From Pantoea alhagi (lineage in GTDB: Bacteria > Pseudomonadota > Gammaproteobacteria > Enterobacterales > Enterobacteriaceae), in contig NZ_CP019706.1 of the NCBI RefSeq assembly GCF_002101395.1, positions 4,175,971-4,239,970 on the forward strand: 64,000 bases of DNA. Reading direction: 5' to 3'. The translations under genes were made by a program, and so were the position numbers. The number at the start of each line of letters is the position of its first letter. Position 1 is the stretch's first letter. The notes beneath the pieces were generated by a model. That model had not been told where the DNA came from. It saw nothing but the letters and a program-made list of their open reading frames with translations, and ran no database searches. This document shows, piece after piece, positions 50,070-59,116 of this stretch.

Positions 50070-52217
50070 ATGATTGCGTTAACTGCGGGTTTGCGTCGTT
50101 ATACGGCGAACAGTACCGGGCTTTATCTGACCCGCATTTTTCTGGCGCTGGCGGGCGCGGCCGCCTTTCCCTGGTGGATCCAGCAGGTTGTCTGGACATT
50201 ACCGCTTACGCTGGGCGTGGTTGCCGCCGCGCTGGCCGATCTTGATGACCGCTTCACTGGCCGATTGCGCAATCTGTTTATCACGCTGCTCTGTTTTTGC
50301 ATCGCTTCGGTTTCGGTAGAGTTACTTTTCCCCTGGCCCTGGCTATTTATTCTCGGCCTGGCGATTTCTACCTGGGGTTTTATTTTGCTGGGTGCGCTTG
50401 GCCAGCGCTATGCCACTATCGCCTTTGGCGCGCTGCTGATTGCTATTTACACCATGCTTGGCGCGGGTCTTTTTTCGCAGTGGTATCTCCAGCCGATCCT
50501 GCTGCTGCTGGGCGCTGTCTGGTATAACCTGCTAACGCTGACAGGACACCTGCTGTTTCCTATTCGCCCGTTACAGGAAAACATGGCGCGCAGCTACAGC
50601 ATGCTGGCTAATTACCTGGACGCCAAGGCCAGCCTGTTTGACCCAGATACGGAAGAAAACGACGACGGCGGGCTGGTTGAAGTGGCGATGGCTAACAGCA
50701 AGCTGGTGGCCGTGCTTAATGAGACGAAAACCTCGATCCAGAGTCGGTTACGCGGCGATCGCGGGCAACGCGGTACGCGGCGAACATTGCATTATTATTT
50801 TGTCGCGCAGGATATTCATGAACGCGCCAGCTCTTCTCATGTGCAATATCATGCCCTGCGTCAGGAGTGGCGCTACAGCGAAATTCTGTTTCGTTTTCAG
50901 CGTCTGTTGACCATGCAGGCGCGCGCCTGTCGTCAGCTTTCCGATGCGATTCTGCTGCAGCGCAGCTATCAGCATGATATGCGTTTTGAGCGCGCTTTTA
51001 ATCACCTGCAGGCGGCGCTGGATCGGCTACCTGATACAACAGAAGATAAAGCGCGCCAAAAAGCGCTGCACTATTTACTACGCAATTTAAAAGCAATCGA
51101 TGCCCAACTGGCAACGATAGAGTCAGAGCAGGCGCTGGAGCAGGCGCATCGGGATGGCAGCGATACGCATCTCTCCAGCGAGGGATTAACTGGCTGGAGC
51201 GATATTCGTCTGCGTATTAGCCGTCATTTAACGCCAGAATCACCGCTTTTTCGTCATGCCGTGCGGATGTCGCTGGTGCTGTGCGTTGGCTACGCCTTTA
51301 TTCAGCTGACCGGTCTGGAGCGTGGTTACTGGATCCTGTTGACCAGCCTGTTTGTTTGTCAGCCCGGCTATAACGCAACGCGCCGCCGTCTGGCGCTGCG
51401 CATTATCGGCACCTTAACCGGCATCGCTATTGGTTTGCCGGTTTTATGGCTGGTGCCTTCTGTGGATGGGCAGCTGCTGCTGATTGTGCTGTCAGGCGTG
51501 CTGTTTTTTGCTTTCCGCCAGGTACAGTATGCGCATGCCACTATGTTCATCACGCTGCTGGTGCTGCTCTGCTTTAATTTGCTGGGCGAAGGCTTCGATG
51601 TGGCTGTTCCCCGTATTGTCGACACGCTGTTGGGCTGCGGCATCGCCTGGCTGGCGGTTAGTTTTATCTGGCCAGACTGGCGTTTCCGACGCCTGCCGGC
51701 GGTGGCGGAAAAAACCTTAACGGCTAACTGCCGATATCTGGATGCAATTCTGGAACAGTATCACCAGGGGAAAGATAACCGCCTGGCCTACCGTATTGCA
51801 CGCCGCGACGCGCATAACGGTGATGCCGAGCTGGCCTCGGTGGTTTCCAACCTTTCAACCGAAATGCGCCCGGATCCGCAGCTGCGTGAAGCGGCATTTC
51901 GTCTGCTCTGCCTGAATCACTCTTTTTTAAGCTACATCTCAGCGTTAGGCGCGCATCGTGAAAAAATAACGCAGCCAGAGCTGCTGGCGTTACTGGATGA
52001 TGCCGTCTGCTATGTTGATGATGTATTACAGATAGATATTGTCAGCGAGCAGCAAGCGCAGCAGATGATGGGTGAGCTTGCTACCCGTATTGGAGGGTTT
52101 GACAGCGAGGCGGATTCACAGGCGCAGCTGGTATTACAACAAATCGGTTTGTTGATTGCGCTGTTGCCCGAAATTGCCCGCCTGAAAAAGCAGCTGGCCT
52201 CCTCTTCCGCCGGTTAG
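50070..52217 (+). CDS. yccS: YccS-family inner-membrane transporter (FUSC family)
   Basis: 715 residues (E. coli 717). Two membrane blocks, each about six segments (about 10-170 and 390-520), separated by a cytosolic coiled region and followed by a soluble C-terminus, the arrangement of fusaric-acid-resistance-like proteins (YccS/YhfK). Function unknown; proposed as an exporter of aromatic or membrane-active compounds. The start ATG at 50070 overlaps no gene but lies 12 bases after yccF. The stop overlaps the convergent sxy stop. Confidence 0.93.
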   Translation: MIALTAGLRRYTANSTGLYLTRIFLALAGAAAFPWWIQQVVWTLPLTLGVVAAALADLDDRFTGRLRNLFITLLCFCIASVSVELLFPWPWLFILGLAISTWGFILLGALGQRYATIAFGALLIAIYTMLGAGLFSQWYLQPILLLLGAVWYNLLTLTGHLLFPIRPLQENMARSYSMLANYLDAKASLFDPDTEENDDGGLVEVAMANSKLVAVLNETKTSIQSRLRGDRGQRGTRRTLHYYFVAQDIHERASSSHVQYHALRQEWRYSEILFRFQRLLTMQARACRQLSDAILLQRSYQHDMRFERAFNHLQAALDRLPDTTEDKARQKALHYLLRNLKAIDAQLATIESEQALEQAHRDGSDTHLSSEGLTGWSDIRLRISRHLTPESPLFRHAVRMSLVLCVGYAFIQLTGLERGYWILLTSLFVCQPGYNATRRRLALRIIGTLTGIAIGLPVLWLVPSVDGQLLLIVLSGVLFFAFRQVQYAHATMFITLLVLLCFNLLGEGFDVAVPRIVDTLLGCGIAWLAVSFIWPDWRFRRLPAVAEKTLTANCRYLDAILEQYHQGKDNRLAYRIARRDAHNGDAELASVVSNLSTEMRPDPQLREAAFRLLCLNHSFLSYISALGAHREKITQPELLALLDDAVCYVDDVLQIDIVSEQQAQQMMGELATRIGGFDSEADSQAQLVLQQIGLLIALLPEIARLKKQLASSSAG

Positions 52218-52831
52218 TTTTGTCGTGCTTTTTCCCCATGCACGGCGCAATCAAACCAGTTACGCAGCTCTTCTTTTATCTCTGCGGGCAGGGCCGCCTG
52301 ATGATGACCAGAAATCGCGCCCTGCAGCGCCATTAAACAGTTCAGCCCCAGGTGCTGGTTACGCATTCTTAAACGTAGCCAGCACCGCTTTGCTCCCGCC
52401 TCGCGCAGTGCGTATACGCTGTTAATGCCGATCTCGCGTAACAGCATTTCCATGCGAATGCCCAGATTAGGCAGGTCTTTAAGGCGGATATTATTTTTGC
52501 GCGCACTTTTTTGCTGCTGCGCCAGAGCCAGCGCCGATTTTGACAGCCTGATTAACAACGGCCGGTTGTTCCATAACGCTTCATCAATATGGTAATAACG
52601 TAATTCTACCGCAATGCCGCGTTTATCGATAACCAGCGGCGTTAACGATTGCGTACGGAGATAGCGCGTTAGCGTTTCGCTGGCTCGCAGATAAAGTTCG
52701 CCATCGGTAATCAAGGCGAACACCACTTTTTCCACGGCCAGGCTATAGCCGCCGAATTGCGAGCGCACGGTAATATTGCCTAATGCCGCCAGCTGCTGTT
52801 TTGATTGAATTATCCGTTGGTAAGAATCCAT
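52214..52831 (-). CDS. sxy: Competence regulator Sxy/TfoX
   Basis: 205 residues (E. coli Sxy 209). TfoX N-terminal domain (about 10-110: GNITVRSQFGGYSLAVEKVVFALITDGELYLRA) and C-terminal domain (LKDLPNLGIRMEMLLREIGI, then YALREAGAKRCWLRLRMRN). Sxy works with CRP at CRP-S sites to turn on the competence genes. The ribosome site AAGGAGCAGGAT is strong. It is divergent from sulA, as in E. coli. Confidence 0.95.
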   Translation of the reverse strand: MDSYQRIIQSKQQLAALGNITVRSQFGGYSLAVEKVVFALITDGELYLRASETLTRYLRTQSLTPLVIDKRGIAVELRYYHIDEALWNNRPLLIRLSKSALALAQQQKSARKNNIRLKDLPNLGIRMEMLLREIGINSVYALREAGAKRCWLRLRMRNQHLGLNCLMALQGAISGHHQAALPAEIKEELRNWFDCAVHGEKARQN

Positions 52832-53002
52832 ATCCTGCTCCTTTTCCTTAAGAAACCTAAACTAACCTACTGTTTTCCATCAGCTAAAACATAGGCAATT
52901 CTTATTAATGGTTCAATTGCTAAATGAGCTTGCATTCTTTTGCATGTGAAAAGTGCGAGACGTTTTCAAAAAATGAGGTTGATCTTAAGTGCTCAGCGCA
53001 TT

Positions 53003-53021
53003 ACTGTATATCCATACAGTA
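53003..53021. promoter_or_regulatory. LexA (SOS) box of sulA
   Basis: ACTGTATATCCATACAGTA contains CTGT-N8-ACAG at 53004-53019 with a perfectly symmetric outer part. It lies about 20 bases upstream of the sulA start and would block its promoter until RecA triggers LexA cleavage. Confidence 0.95.
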
Positions 53022-53040
53022 ACCACATGAGCTGATAATC

Positions 53041-53547
53041 ATGCGTACTCATTTACTGAAGTCTTCTTTTGCTCGTTCTGCTTTGCCTGGTCATTCTCGC
53101 GTTGCCGTATCGCCGGTCTTAACAACCGGTTGGATCAGCGAGCTAAGCTATAGCGAAGCTCAGCCAGGGCTAACGCAGCTGTTACTCCTGCCGCTATTAC
53201 AGCAGTTGGGTACGCAGTCGCGCTGGCAGCTCTGGTTGACGCCGCCGCAAAAGATCAGCCGGCAGTGGCTTAAGGCTTCGGGACTGCCGCTGAATAAGAT
53301 GATGCAGCTCCCTTATCATCAAGAGTTCAGTACGGTTGAGGCGATGATAAAAGCGCTGCAAACCGGGAATTACAGTGTAGTTTTGGGCTGGTTTGCTAAT
53401 GATATAAGCGAAAACGATCGTCGTCGGCTTGAAGAAGCAGCGTCCGCAGGGCAGGCTCTTGGGCTCATAATGCGTCCTCAAACTGGCGCTACTTGTTCCA
53501 GCGGACAAAAAAACCGGCTGAAAATTCACTCAACTTTGTATCATTAA
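53041..53547 (+). CDS. sulA: SOS cell-division inhibitor SulA
   Basis: 168 residues (E. coli 169). The conserved core is TQLLLLPLLQQLGTQSRWQLWLTPPQKISRQWLKASGLPL and ALQTGNYSVVLGWFAND, ending with LKIHSTLYH, the Lon-recognition tail. SulA binds FtsZ and stops division during SOS; Lon degrades it. Under LexA control through the box at 53004. Located between sxy and ompA, as in E. coli. Confidence 0.96.
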   Translation: MRTHLLKSSFARSALPGHSRVAVSPVLTTGWISELSYSEAQPGLTQLLLLPLLQQLGTQSRWQLWLTPPQKISRQWLKASGLPLNKMMQLPYHQEFSTVEAMIKALQTGNYSVVLGWFANDISENDRRRLEEAASAGQALGLIMRPQTGATCSSGQKNRLKIHSTLYH

Positions 53548-53897
53548 GTAAATATAAGATAAATCTCAGCTAAAAATTCTCACTTTCTTTTAATAACCCG
53601 CTGATTCTACTCTCACGCGGCTAAGCCTCGCTTCTGCCGCGCTAAATAAGCTTCTTTATATCGTTCAAACAGATGTCTATTGTTAAAATTTATGTCTGAA
53701 ACGTCCTTTTTTTGCCGAGCGCCCTCACATCTTACTTGTAAGTTTCTCGCCACGTTGTAGACTTTATCTCGCCAGGGTGCTCAATAACCTCCGTTTTCCG
53801 GTAGAGTAATAATCGAGCAAAAGGACCCGGCGAAGGATTACAACCAAGAGCTTAATTTAAGCTCCTTGCCTATTTGGATGATAACGAGGCGCAAAAA
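53548..53897 (+). promoter_or_regulatory. ompA promoter and long leader
   Basis: 350 bases. The segment GTTGTAGACTTTATCTCGCC at about 53754-53773 matches the E. coli ompA promoter region, giving a leader of about 130 bases. The leader holds a perfect hairpin GAGCTTAA-T-TTAAGCTC at 53848-53864 and the conserved GGATGATAACGAGGCGCAAA over the ribosome site, the target of the MicA small RNA in E. coli and the basis for ompA mRNA stability. Confidence 0.8.
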
Positions 53898-54971
53898 ATG
53901 AAAAAGACAGCTATCGCAATTGCAGTGGCACTGGCTGGCTTCGCTACCGTAGCGCAGGCCGCACCGAAAGATGACACCTGGTACACCGGTGCCAAACTGG
54001 GCTGGTCTCAGTATCACGATACTGGTTACTACGGTAACAACTACGTGAACAACGATGGCCCGACTCACGAAAGCCAGCTGGGCGCTGGTGCATTCGTTGG
54101 TTATCAGGCTAACCCGTACCTGGGCTTCGAACTGGGTTATGACTGGCTTGGCCGCATGCCTAACAAAGGCGACGTAGTTAACGGCGCATTTAAAGCACAG
54201 GGCATCCAGCTGGCAGCGAAACTGAGCTACCCGATCATGGATGACCTGGACGTTTATACCCGTCTGGGTGGTATGGTATGGCGCGCTGATTCTACTCAGC
54301 ACGAAGTGGGTACCAACATCAGCCGTAACGACCACGACACCGGCGTTTCTCCGCTGGCAGCCGTTGGTGTTGAATACGCACTGAACCAAAACTGGGCTAC
54401 CCGTCTGGACTACCAGTGGGTTAACAACATCGGTGACGCAGGTACCGTTGGTACTCGTCCTGACAACGCCATGCTGAGCTTAGGTCTGTCTTACCGTTTC
54501 GGTCAGGACAATGCAGCAGCTCCGGTTGTAGCGCCGACTCCGGCTCCGGCTCCGGTTGTTGAAACCAAACACTTCACGCTGAAATCAGACGTGCTGTTCA
54601 CCTTCAACAAAGCAACCCTGAAAGGCGAAGGCCAGCAGGCGCTGGATCAGCTGTATTCTCAGCTGAGCTCAATGGATCCGAAAGACGGTTCCGTTGTTGT
54701 TCTGGGCTACACCGACCGTATCGGTTCAGAGCAGTACAACCAGAAGCTGTCTGAAAAACGCGCTCAGTCTGTGGTTGACTACTTGGTATCTAAAGGTATC
54801 CCAGCTGACAAGATCTCTGCACGTGGCATGGGTGAATCTAACCCGGTTACCGGCAACACCTGTGACAGCGTGAAAGGCCGTAACGCCCTGATCGACTGCC
54901 TGGGTCCGGATCGTCGCGTAGAAATCGAAGTTAAAGGTCTGAAAGACGTTGTTACTCAGCCGCAGGCTTAA
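53898..54971 (+). CDS. ompA: Outer-membrane porin OmpA
   Basis: 357 residues from ATG 53898 (a frame beginning 24 bases earlier is only leader). Signal peptide MKKTAIAIAVALAGFATVAQ with cleavage after AQA; then an eight-stranded barrel (about 22-192), a Pro-rich hinge (APTPAPAPVV) and the OmpA peptidoglycan-binding domain with the YTDRIGSEQYNQKLSEKRAQ motif and the conserved Cys pair (CDSVKGRNALIDC). It anchors the outer membrane to peptidoglycan. Codon use is that of a very highly expressed gene. Loops are partly different from E. coli (GYYGNNYVNNDGPTHES). Confidence 0.98.
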   Translation: MKKTAIAIAVALAGFATVAQAAPKDDTWYTGAKLGWSQYHDTGYYGNNYVNNDGPTHESQLGAGAFVGYQANPYLGFELGYDWLGRMPNKGDVVNGAFKAQGIQLAAKLSYPIMDDLDVYTRLGGMVWRADSTQHEVGTNISRNDHDTGVSPLAAVGVEYALNQNWATRLDYQWVNNIGDAGTVGTRPDNAMLSLGLSYRFGQDNAAAPVVAPTPAPAPVVETKHFTLKSDVLFTFNKATLKGEGQQALDQLYSQLSSMDPKDGSVVVLGYTDRIGSEQYNQKLSEKRAQSVVDYLVSKGIPADKISARGMGESNPVTGNTCDSVKGRNALIDCLGPDRRVEIEVKGLKDVVTQPQA

Positions 54972-54985
54972 GTAATACGTTAAGA

Positions 54986-55012
54986 AAAACCCCGCTCCGG
55001 CGGGGTTTTTTA
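54986..55012 (+). terminator. Terminator of ompA
   Basis: AAAACCCCG-ctccg-CGGGGTTTTTT 15 bases after the ompA stop; classic stem with T-run, likely active both ways towards convergent matP. Confidence 0.92.
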
Positions 55013-55056
55013 TTGGCTGCTTACCGGGAAAAACGGTTATTTTTCATTTTTCCGCA

Positions 55057-55518
55057 TTAGCTCACATCGTCCTTGCCCAAAATAGCCTGCAGATCCTGAC
55101 GTAGCGTCGACATCTGGCTGGCATATTTTTCTTTTCGCTCAGCATCCTCAATCAACTGTACGATCGTATCCGATAAGGTGCTGTTGCGACGCTGCGCCAG
55201 CCCCGCCAGCCGTTGCCACACCAGATATTCTAAATCGATCGATTTCTTACGCGTGTGCTGATGCTCGGCATTAAAGTGACGTTTACGGCGCGCACGAATC
55301 GTCTGCTTCATACGGTTTTCCAGCGCCGGATTAATGTGTTGCTCAATCCATTTCAACACCTCTACCGGATGGTTTTCCATGGCCAGCAAAGCCCTGACGG
55401 CTTCCTGTGCGGCGCTGATTTCAATGTAACGGGTAATCGGCTCCCCTTCCCGGTATTTTTTTACCAGGTATTTCCATTTCCATCCGCTTTCAAGATTTTC
55501 CAGCTGCTGATATTTCAT
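55057..55518 (-). CDS. matP: Macrodomain Ter protein MatP
   Basis: 153 residues from ATG 55518 (E. coli 150; a frame nine codons longer is not conserved). N-terminal helical domain (MKYQQLENLESGWKWKYLVK), then the DNA-binding tetrahelical and ribbon-helix-helix part RKRHFNAEHQHTRKKSIDLE and RRNSTLSDTIVQLIEDAERK. MatP binds matS sites to organise the Ter macrodomain. I found no clear matS (GTGACRNYGTCAC) in this window. Convergent with ompA and divergent from ycbZ, as in E. coli. Confidence 0.96.
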   Translation of the reverse strand: MKYQQLENLESGWKWKYLVKKYREGEPITRYIEISAAQEAVRALLAMENHPVEVLKWIEQHINPALENRMKQTIRARRKRHFNAEHQHTRKKSIDLEYLVWQRLAGLAQRRNSTLSDTIVQLIEDAERKEKYASQMSTLRQDLQAILGKDDVS

Positions 55519-55699
55519 CGGAATCTCATCATGAGCAGGTAACAAACTAAGAATAACAGCTTTTTTACGACTTGCGGCAGAGAAAGGCGCAGCGGCGACT
55601 CCGCCACACTGTTGAGAATCAGTCTAATCTCTGCCGTGCGTAACAGCCTGAAAAGCTGTATAATCGCGCTTTTCATTTATTCAGACAAATACGATTACT

Positions 55700-57448
55700 T
55701 TGACCAGCAACCGACTTGCATGGCAGGCGCTACAGCCTGATGCCGAAAGCTTCCAGCCTCTTTTTTCCCGCGTCTTTAGCGATAATATCGGTGATATTCT
55801 CCCCGACGTTCAGCCTCGTCTGTTTGATGCAGCCAGCCTGCTGCAGAACAGCAGCGCGCCTTTTTCATTGATGCTGATACGCTGTGCGGAAAACAGTGAG
55901 AATCTGTCATTGCTGGCGCAGACATTACAGCATAACAGTAGCCAGACGGAAGCGCTTTACGGCGGTAACTATCTGATCAATGAAGAACAGATAACCTGGC
56001 AGCCTGCCAAATCAGCAGATGATCCCTTCGCCAGCCGCGGCGGCGTACATTTCGCCGACTGGATCGAGTCTGAGCAGCTGTTTGGCTGCGTACGTATTTT
56101 TTCCCAACGCATCAGCCTGCAGCCAGGTCTGATCCATCGGGCTAACGGCGGCATCTTAATGCTTTCGTTGCGTGCTCTGCTGGCCCAACCGCTGCTGTGG
56201 CTGCGGCTGAAGCAGACCATTGCCCGGCAGCGTTTCGACTGGCTGTCGCCTGATGAATCGCGCCCGCTGCCGGTGACAGTCCCCTCAATGCCGCTGCAGT
56301 TAAAGCTGGTGCTGTGCGGCGATCGTGACGCCCTGGCTGATTTTCAGGAGATGGAGCCTGAACTGGCGGCGCTGGCGATCTACAGCGAATATGAAGAGAG
56401 TCTGCAGCTCGACGAAGAAGAAGACATGGCGTTATGGTGCCGCTGGGTAACCGCGCTGGCGCGTCAGGCGGGCTTACCGCCAATTGCCGTTAACTTCTGG
56501 CCTGCCCTGCTGCAGGAGGCCGTCCGCTATAGCGGCGATCGCGAAACGCTTCCGCTCTGCCCGGCCTGGCTTGGCCGCCAGCTGCGCGATGCTGCCTTAT
56601 ATGGCGAACAGCTGGATGCCGCCGCGCTTCAGGCCGCTCTGGATGCTCGCCTGTGGCGTGAAAGTTTCCTGCCCGATCGTATGCGTGATGAGATTCTTCT
56701 TGATCAGGTCCTTATTGAAACGGAAGGTGCCGTGGTAGGGCAAATCAACGGCCTGTCGGTCATTGAATTTCCCGGACATCCGCGCGCGTTCGGCGAGCCT
56801 TCGCGTATCAGCTGCGTGGTACACGTGGGCGATGGCGAGTTTACTGACGTTGAGCGCAAGGCTGAGCTGGGCGGCAACATTCATGCTAAAGGCATGATGA
56901 TTATGCAGGCGTTTTTGATTGCAGAACTGGAGCTGGATCAGCAACTGCCCTTCTCCGCTTCGCTGGTATTTGAGCAGTCCTATTCGGAAGTAGACGGCGA
57001 CAGCGCCTCTCTTGCCGAACTGTGCGCGCTGGTCAGCGCGCTGGCCGGAGAGCCCATTAATCAGCAAATTGCGGTAACCGGCTCGGTGGATCAGTTCGGT
57101 CATGTGCAGCCGGTAGGCGGCCTGAATGAAAAAATCGAAGGCTTTTTCGAGATCTGCCAGCAGCGAGGCTTAACCGGTCAGCAGGGCGTGATTATCCCTG
57201 CCGCCAATGTGCGACATCTCTGCCTGCAACAGCAAATTGTTGATGCGGTACAGGCGGGAGAGTTTCATATCTGGGCCGTCAGCGAGGTGGATGAAGCGCT
57301 GCCGTTGCTCACCGGCGTTCCGTGGAAAAAAGATGATGCTCCCTGCCTGTTGCAAACGATCCAGGCGCGCATCACAGAATTTAATCAGCAGGAGGCGCGC
57401 CAGCGTCCCTGGCCTCTACGTTGGCTAAACTGGTTTAACCACAGCTGA
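55700..57448 (+). CDS. ycbZ: Lon-like protease LonH (YcbZ)
   Basis: 582 residues (E. coli 586). The start is TTG at 55700, and the sequence (MTSNRLAWQALQPDAES) aligns with the E. coli start; no clear ribosome site is seen. An N-terminal ATPase-like region lacking classic Walker motifs is followed by the Lon protease domain: SYSEVDGDSASLAELCAL with catalytic Ser, and VGGLNEKIEGFFEICQQRGL with catalytic Lys. Role in E. coli is unclear. It is followed by fabA at 67 bases. Confidence 0.95.
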   Translation: MTSNRLAWQALQPDAESFQPLFSRVFSDNIGDILPDVQPRLFDAASLLQNSSAPFSLMLIRCAENSENLSLLAQTLQHNSSQTEALYGGNYLINEEQITWQPAKSADDPFASRGGVHFADWIESEQLFGCVRIFSQRISLQPGLIHRANGGILMLSLRALLAQPLLWLRLKQTIARQRFDWLSPDESRPLPVTVPSMPLQLKLVLCGDRDALADFQEMEPELAALAIYSEYEESLQLDEEEDMALWCRWVTALARQAGLPPIAVNFWPALLQEAVRYSGDRETLPLCPAWLGRQLRDAALYGEQLDAAALQAALDARLWRESFLPDRMRDEILLDQVLIETEGAVVGQINGLSVIEFPGHPRAFGEPSRISCVVHVGDGEFTDVERKAELGGNIHAKGMMIMQAFLIAELELDQQLPFSASLVFEQSYSEVDGDSASLAELCALVSALAGEPINQQIAVTGSVDQFGHVQPVGGLNEKIEGFFEICQQRGLTGQQGVIIPAANVRHLCLQQQIVDAVQAGEFHIWAVSEVDEALPLLTGVPWKKDDAPCLLQTIQARITEFNQQEARQRPWPLRWLNWFNHS

Positions 57449-57460
57449 TCGGAGTTGTTC

Positions 57461-57478
57461 AGCTTACACCTGTTAGCT
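57461..57478. promoter_or_regulatory. FabR-type operator of fabA
   Basis: AGCTTACACCTGTTAGCT, 18 bp with symmetric AGC/GCT ends and ACA/TGT cores, matches the FabR site known in fabA and fabB promoters (AGCGTACAcGTGTTCGCT type). It lies 38 bases before fabA. The neighbouring CTGATCGGAGTTGT may be part of a FadR site. Confidence 0.65.
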
Positions 57479-57515
57479 AATGTTCGTGATTCACTAAAAA
57501 AAGGCTTATTGAAAC

Positions 57516-58034
57516 ATGGTAGATAAACGCGAATCCTATACAAAAGAAGACCTGATTGCCTCTGGTCGCGGCGAACTATTTGGTGCTGAAGGCCCGCCGC
57601 TGCCCTCTGGCAATATGCTGATGATGGACCGCGTGGTCAAAATGAGCGAAGAAGGCGGCAACTACAACAAAGGTTACGTTGAAGCCGAGCTGGATATTAA
57701 TCCTGATCTCTGGTTCTTCGCCTGTCACTTTATTGGCGATCCGGTGATGCCGGGCTGTCTGGGTCTGGATGCGATGTGGCAGCTGGTTGGTTTCTATCTT
57801 GGCTGGCTGGGTGCAGAAGGCAAAGGCCGTGCGCTGGGCGTAGGCGAAGTGAAATTTACCGGTCAGGTTCTGCCTACAGCGAAAAAAGTGACCTATCGTA
57901 TTCACTTCAAACGCGTCATCAACCGTAAACTGGTTATGGGCGTGGCCGATGGCGAAGTGCTGGTTGACGGTAACGTTATCTATACCGCCAGCGATCTGAA
58001 AGTGGGTCTGTTTAAAGACACCAACGCTTTTTGA
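57516..58034 (+). CDS. fabA: 3-hydroxydecanoyl-ACP dehydratase/isomerase FabA
   Basis: 172 residues (E. coli 172). Hotdog-fold enzyme with catalytic His in FFACHFIGDPVMPGCLGLDAM and Asp in the same stretch. It dehydrates 3-hydroxydecanoyl-ACP and isomerises the trans-2 product to cis-3, the branch point for unsaturated fatty acids. FabR (repressor) and FadR (activator) control are expected; a FabR-like palindrome lies upstream. Confidence 0.98.
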   Translation: MVDKRESYTKEDLIASGRGELFGAEGPPLPSGNMLMMDRVVKMSEEGGNYNKGYVEAELDINPDLWFFACHFIGDPVMPGCLGLDAMWQLVGFYLGWLGAEGKGRALGVGEVKFTGQVLPTAKKVTYRIHFKRVINRKLVMGVADGEVLVDGNVIYTASDLKVGLFKDTNAF

Positions 58035-58048
58035 TGCGGTGAATTAAA

Positions 58049-58079
58049 AACCTCCGCAAATGCGGAGGTTATCCTTTTT
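58049..58079. terminator. Bidirectional terminator fabA / rmf
   Basis: AACCTCCGCA-AA-TGCGGAGGTT with T's after it on the plus strand and A's before, between the convergent fabA and rmf. Confidence 0.85.
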
Positions 58080-58090
58080 ATGACAGGCCG

Positions 58091-58273
58091 TCAGACCATC
58101 GCGGCACTTACGCTAACTGCCCTGTCCTCCATGGCTTTTCGCCAACCTCCCAACCAGTGAGACCGAGCCTCAATCATTTGATAAGGACACATTTCTTTTG
58201 AACGCCCGGTGATGCCAGCCTGATAGCCTCGTGAATGTGCTCGTTCCAGGCGGTCTCGTTTCTGTCTCTTCAT
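58091..58273 (-). CDS. rmf: Ribosome modulation factor
   Basis: 60 residues (E. coli 55): MKRQKRDRLERAHSRGYQAG, then GRSKEMCPYQMIEARSHWLGGWRKAMED. It turns 70S ribosomes into inactive 100S dimers in stationary phase. The C-terminal tail is five residues longer (SVSAAMV). It is convergent with fabA, as in E. coli. The ATG at 58273 has a GAGGC site. Confidence 0.96.
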   Translation of the reverse strand: MKRQKRDRLERAHSRGYQAGITGRSKEMCPYQMIEARSHWLGGWRKAMEDRAVSVSAAMV

Positions 58274-58475
58274 GCCTCATTTCCCTCATTCAGGTATGGT
58301 GGAACTGGTGGAAAGAAAACAATGGTCACAAAGTGCGCAACCACTTTTCTTTTCTACCCCTATCGCTGAAAAAGATCAATGCGCAAATTTCACGCCATTG
58401 TCATACAGGCAGGCTATTTTTAAAGGTTTTTCTGCGGTGAAAATTTGCGGGTGGGATAACGGAATGATCTGCAAT

Positions 58476-58522
58476 AAAAAATCCCGGCCAGCGAACGCGC
58501 TATGCGCTGCCGAACCGGAATT
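58476..58522 (-). terminator. Terminator of the pqi operon
   Basis: On the minus strand a stem built from TCCGG/CCGGGA and CAGCG/CGCTG ends in six T's about 20 bases after the pqiC stop. It is followed by the rmf promoter region (58274-58475), in which I see nothing else. Confidence 0.6.
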
Positions 58523-58537
58523 GACTTTCAAGAAAAA

Positions 58538-59116
58538 TTAATTACTTCTTATGGCACTAATGGCTGTCGCCATACGCTGCGCTTGCTGTTGCCATCCCTG
58601 CGCCAGGGTTCTGACCATCGCATCATAGCCATCTTCCTGCTGCGGCAGCGTCAGATTAAAGTTCTGACGCGTAATTTGCCCGTTATGCTCCAGTGTCCAG
58701 CTGCCGCTAATGATCGCCTGGCCATCATAACGTCCGTGGAAGCCAGTAACGTTAACGTTCAACGTATCGTGCTGCTCACCCAGCGGCGTGGTGGAAATTA
58801 GCCAGCCCGGCAAAGCATTACTCAGGTTGGTTACCAGCGTTTGCTGTAATTGCTGATCAAGCGGACTGGCCCACAGATTACTGGTGGCAACAACATATTT
58901 AACGTCGCTGGTCTGATAAACCACGCCATTGCCTGCCAGATAATCAGGCACCGAAACGCGCTCGATCCAGACTGGCAACGAATTATTTACCATCAACGCG
59001 CTCTGGCTAACCGGCGCAACCGCCGACGTTCCCGCCGGCAGCTGATACAGGGTGGTTTGCGTGTTGCTGCTGCAGGCGCTCAGCGCCAGCATCAGCAATG
59101 GCATCCATTTCATCAT
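58538..59116 (-). CDS. pqiC: Lipoprotein PqiC
   Basis: 192 residues (E. coli 187). Lipobox LSACSS with Cys at residue 15. Domain of the ABC-type transport auxiliary lipoprotein family: TLYQLPAGTSA, LPVWIERVSVPDYLAGNGVVYQ. It sits in the outer membrane and contacts the PqiB needle. The start overlaps pqiB by 4 bases, so translation is coupled. Confidence 0.94.
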   Translation of the reverse strand: MMKWMPLLMLALSACSSNTQTTLYQLPAGTSAVAPVSQSALMVNNSLPVWIERVSVPDYLAGNGVVYQTSDVKYVVATSNLWASPLDQQLQQTLVTNLSNALPGWLISTTPLGEQHDTLNVNVTGFHGRYDGQAIISGSWTLEHNGQITRQNFNLTLPQQEDGYDAMVRTLAQGWQQQAQRMATAISAIRSN

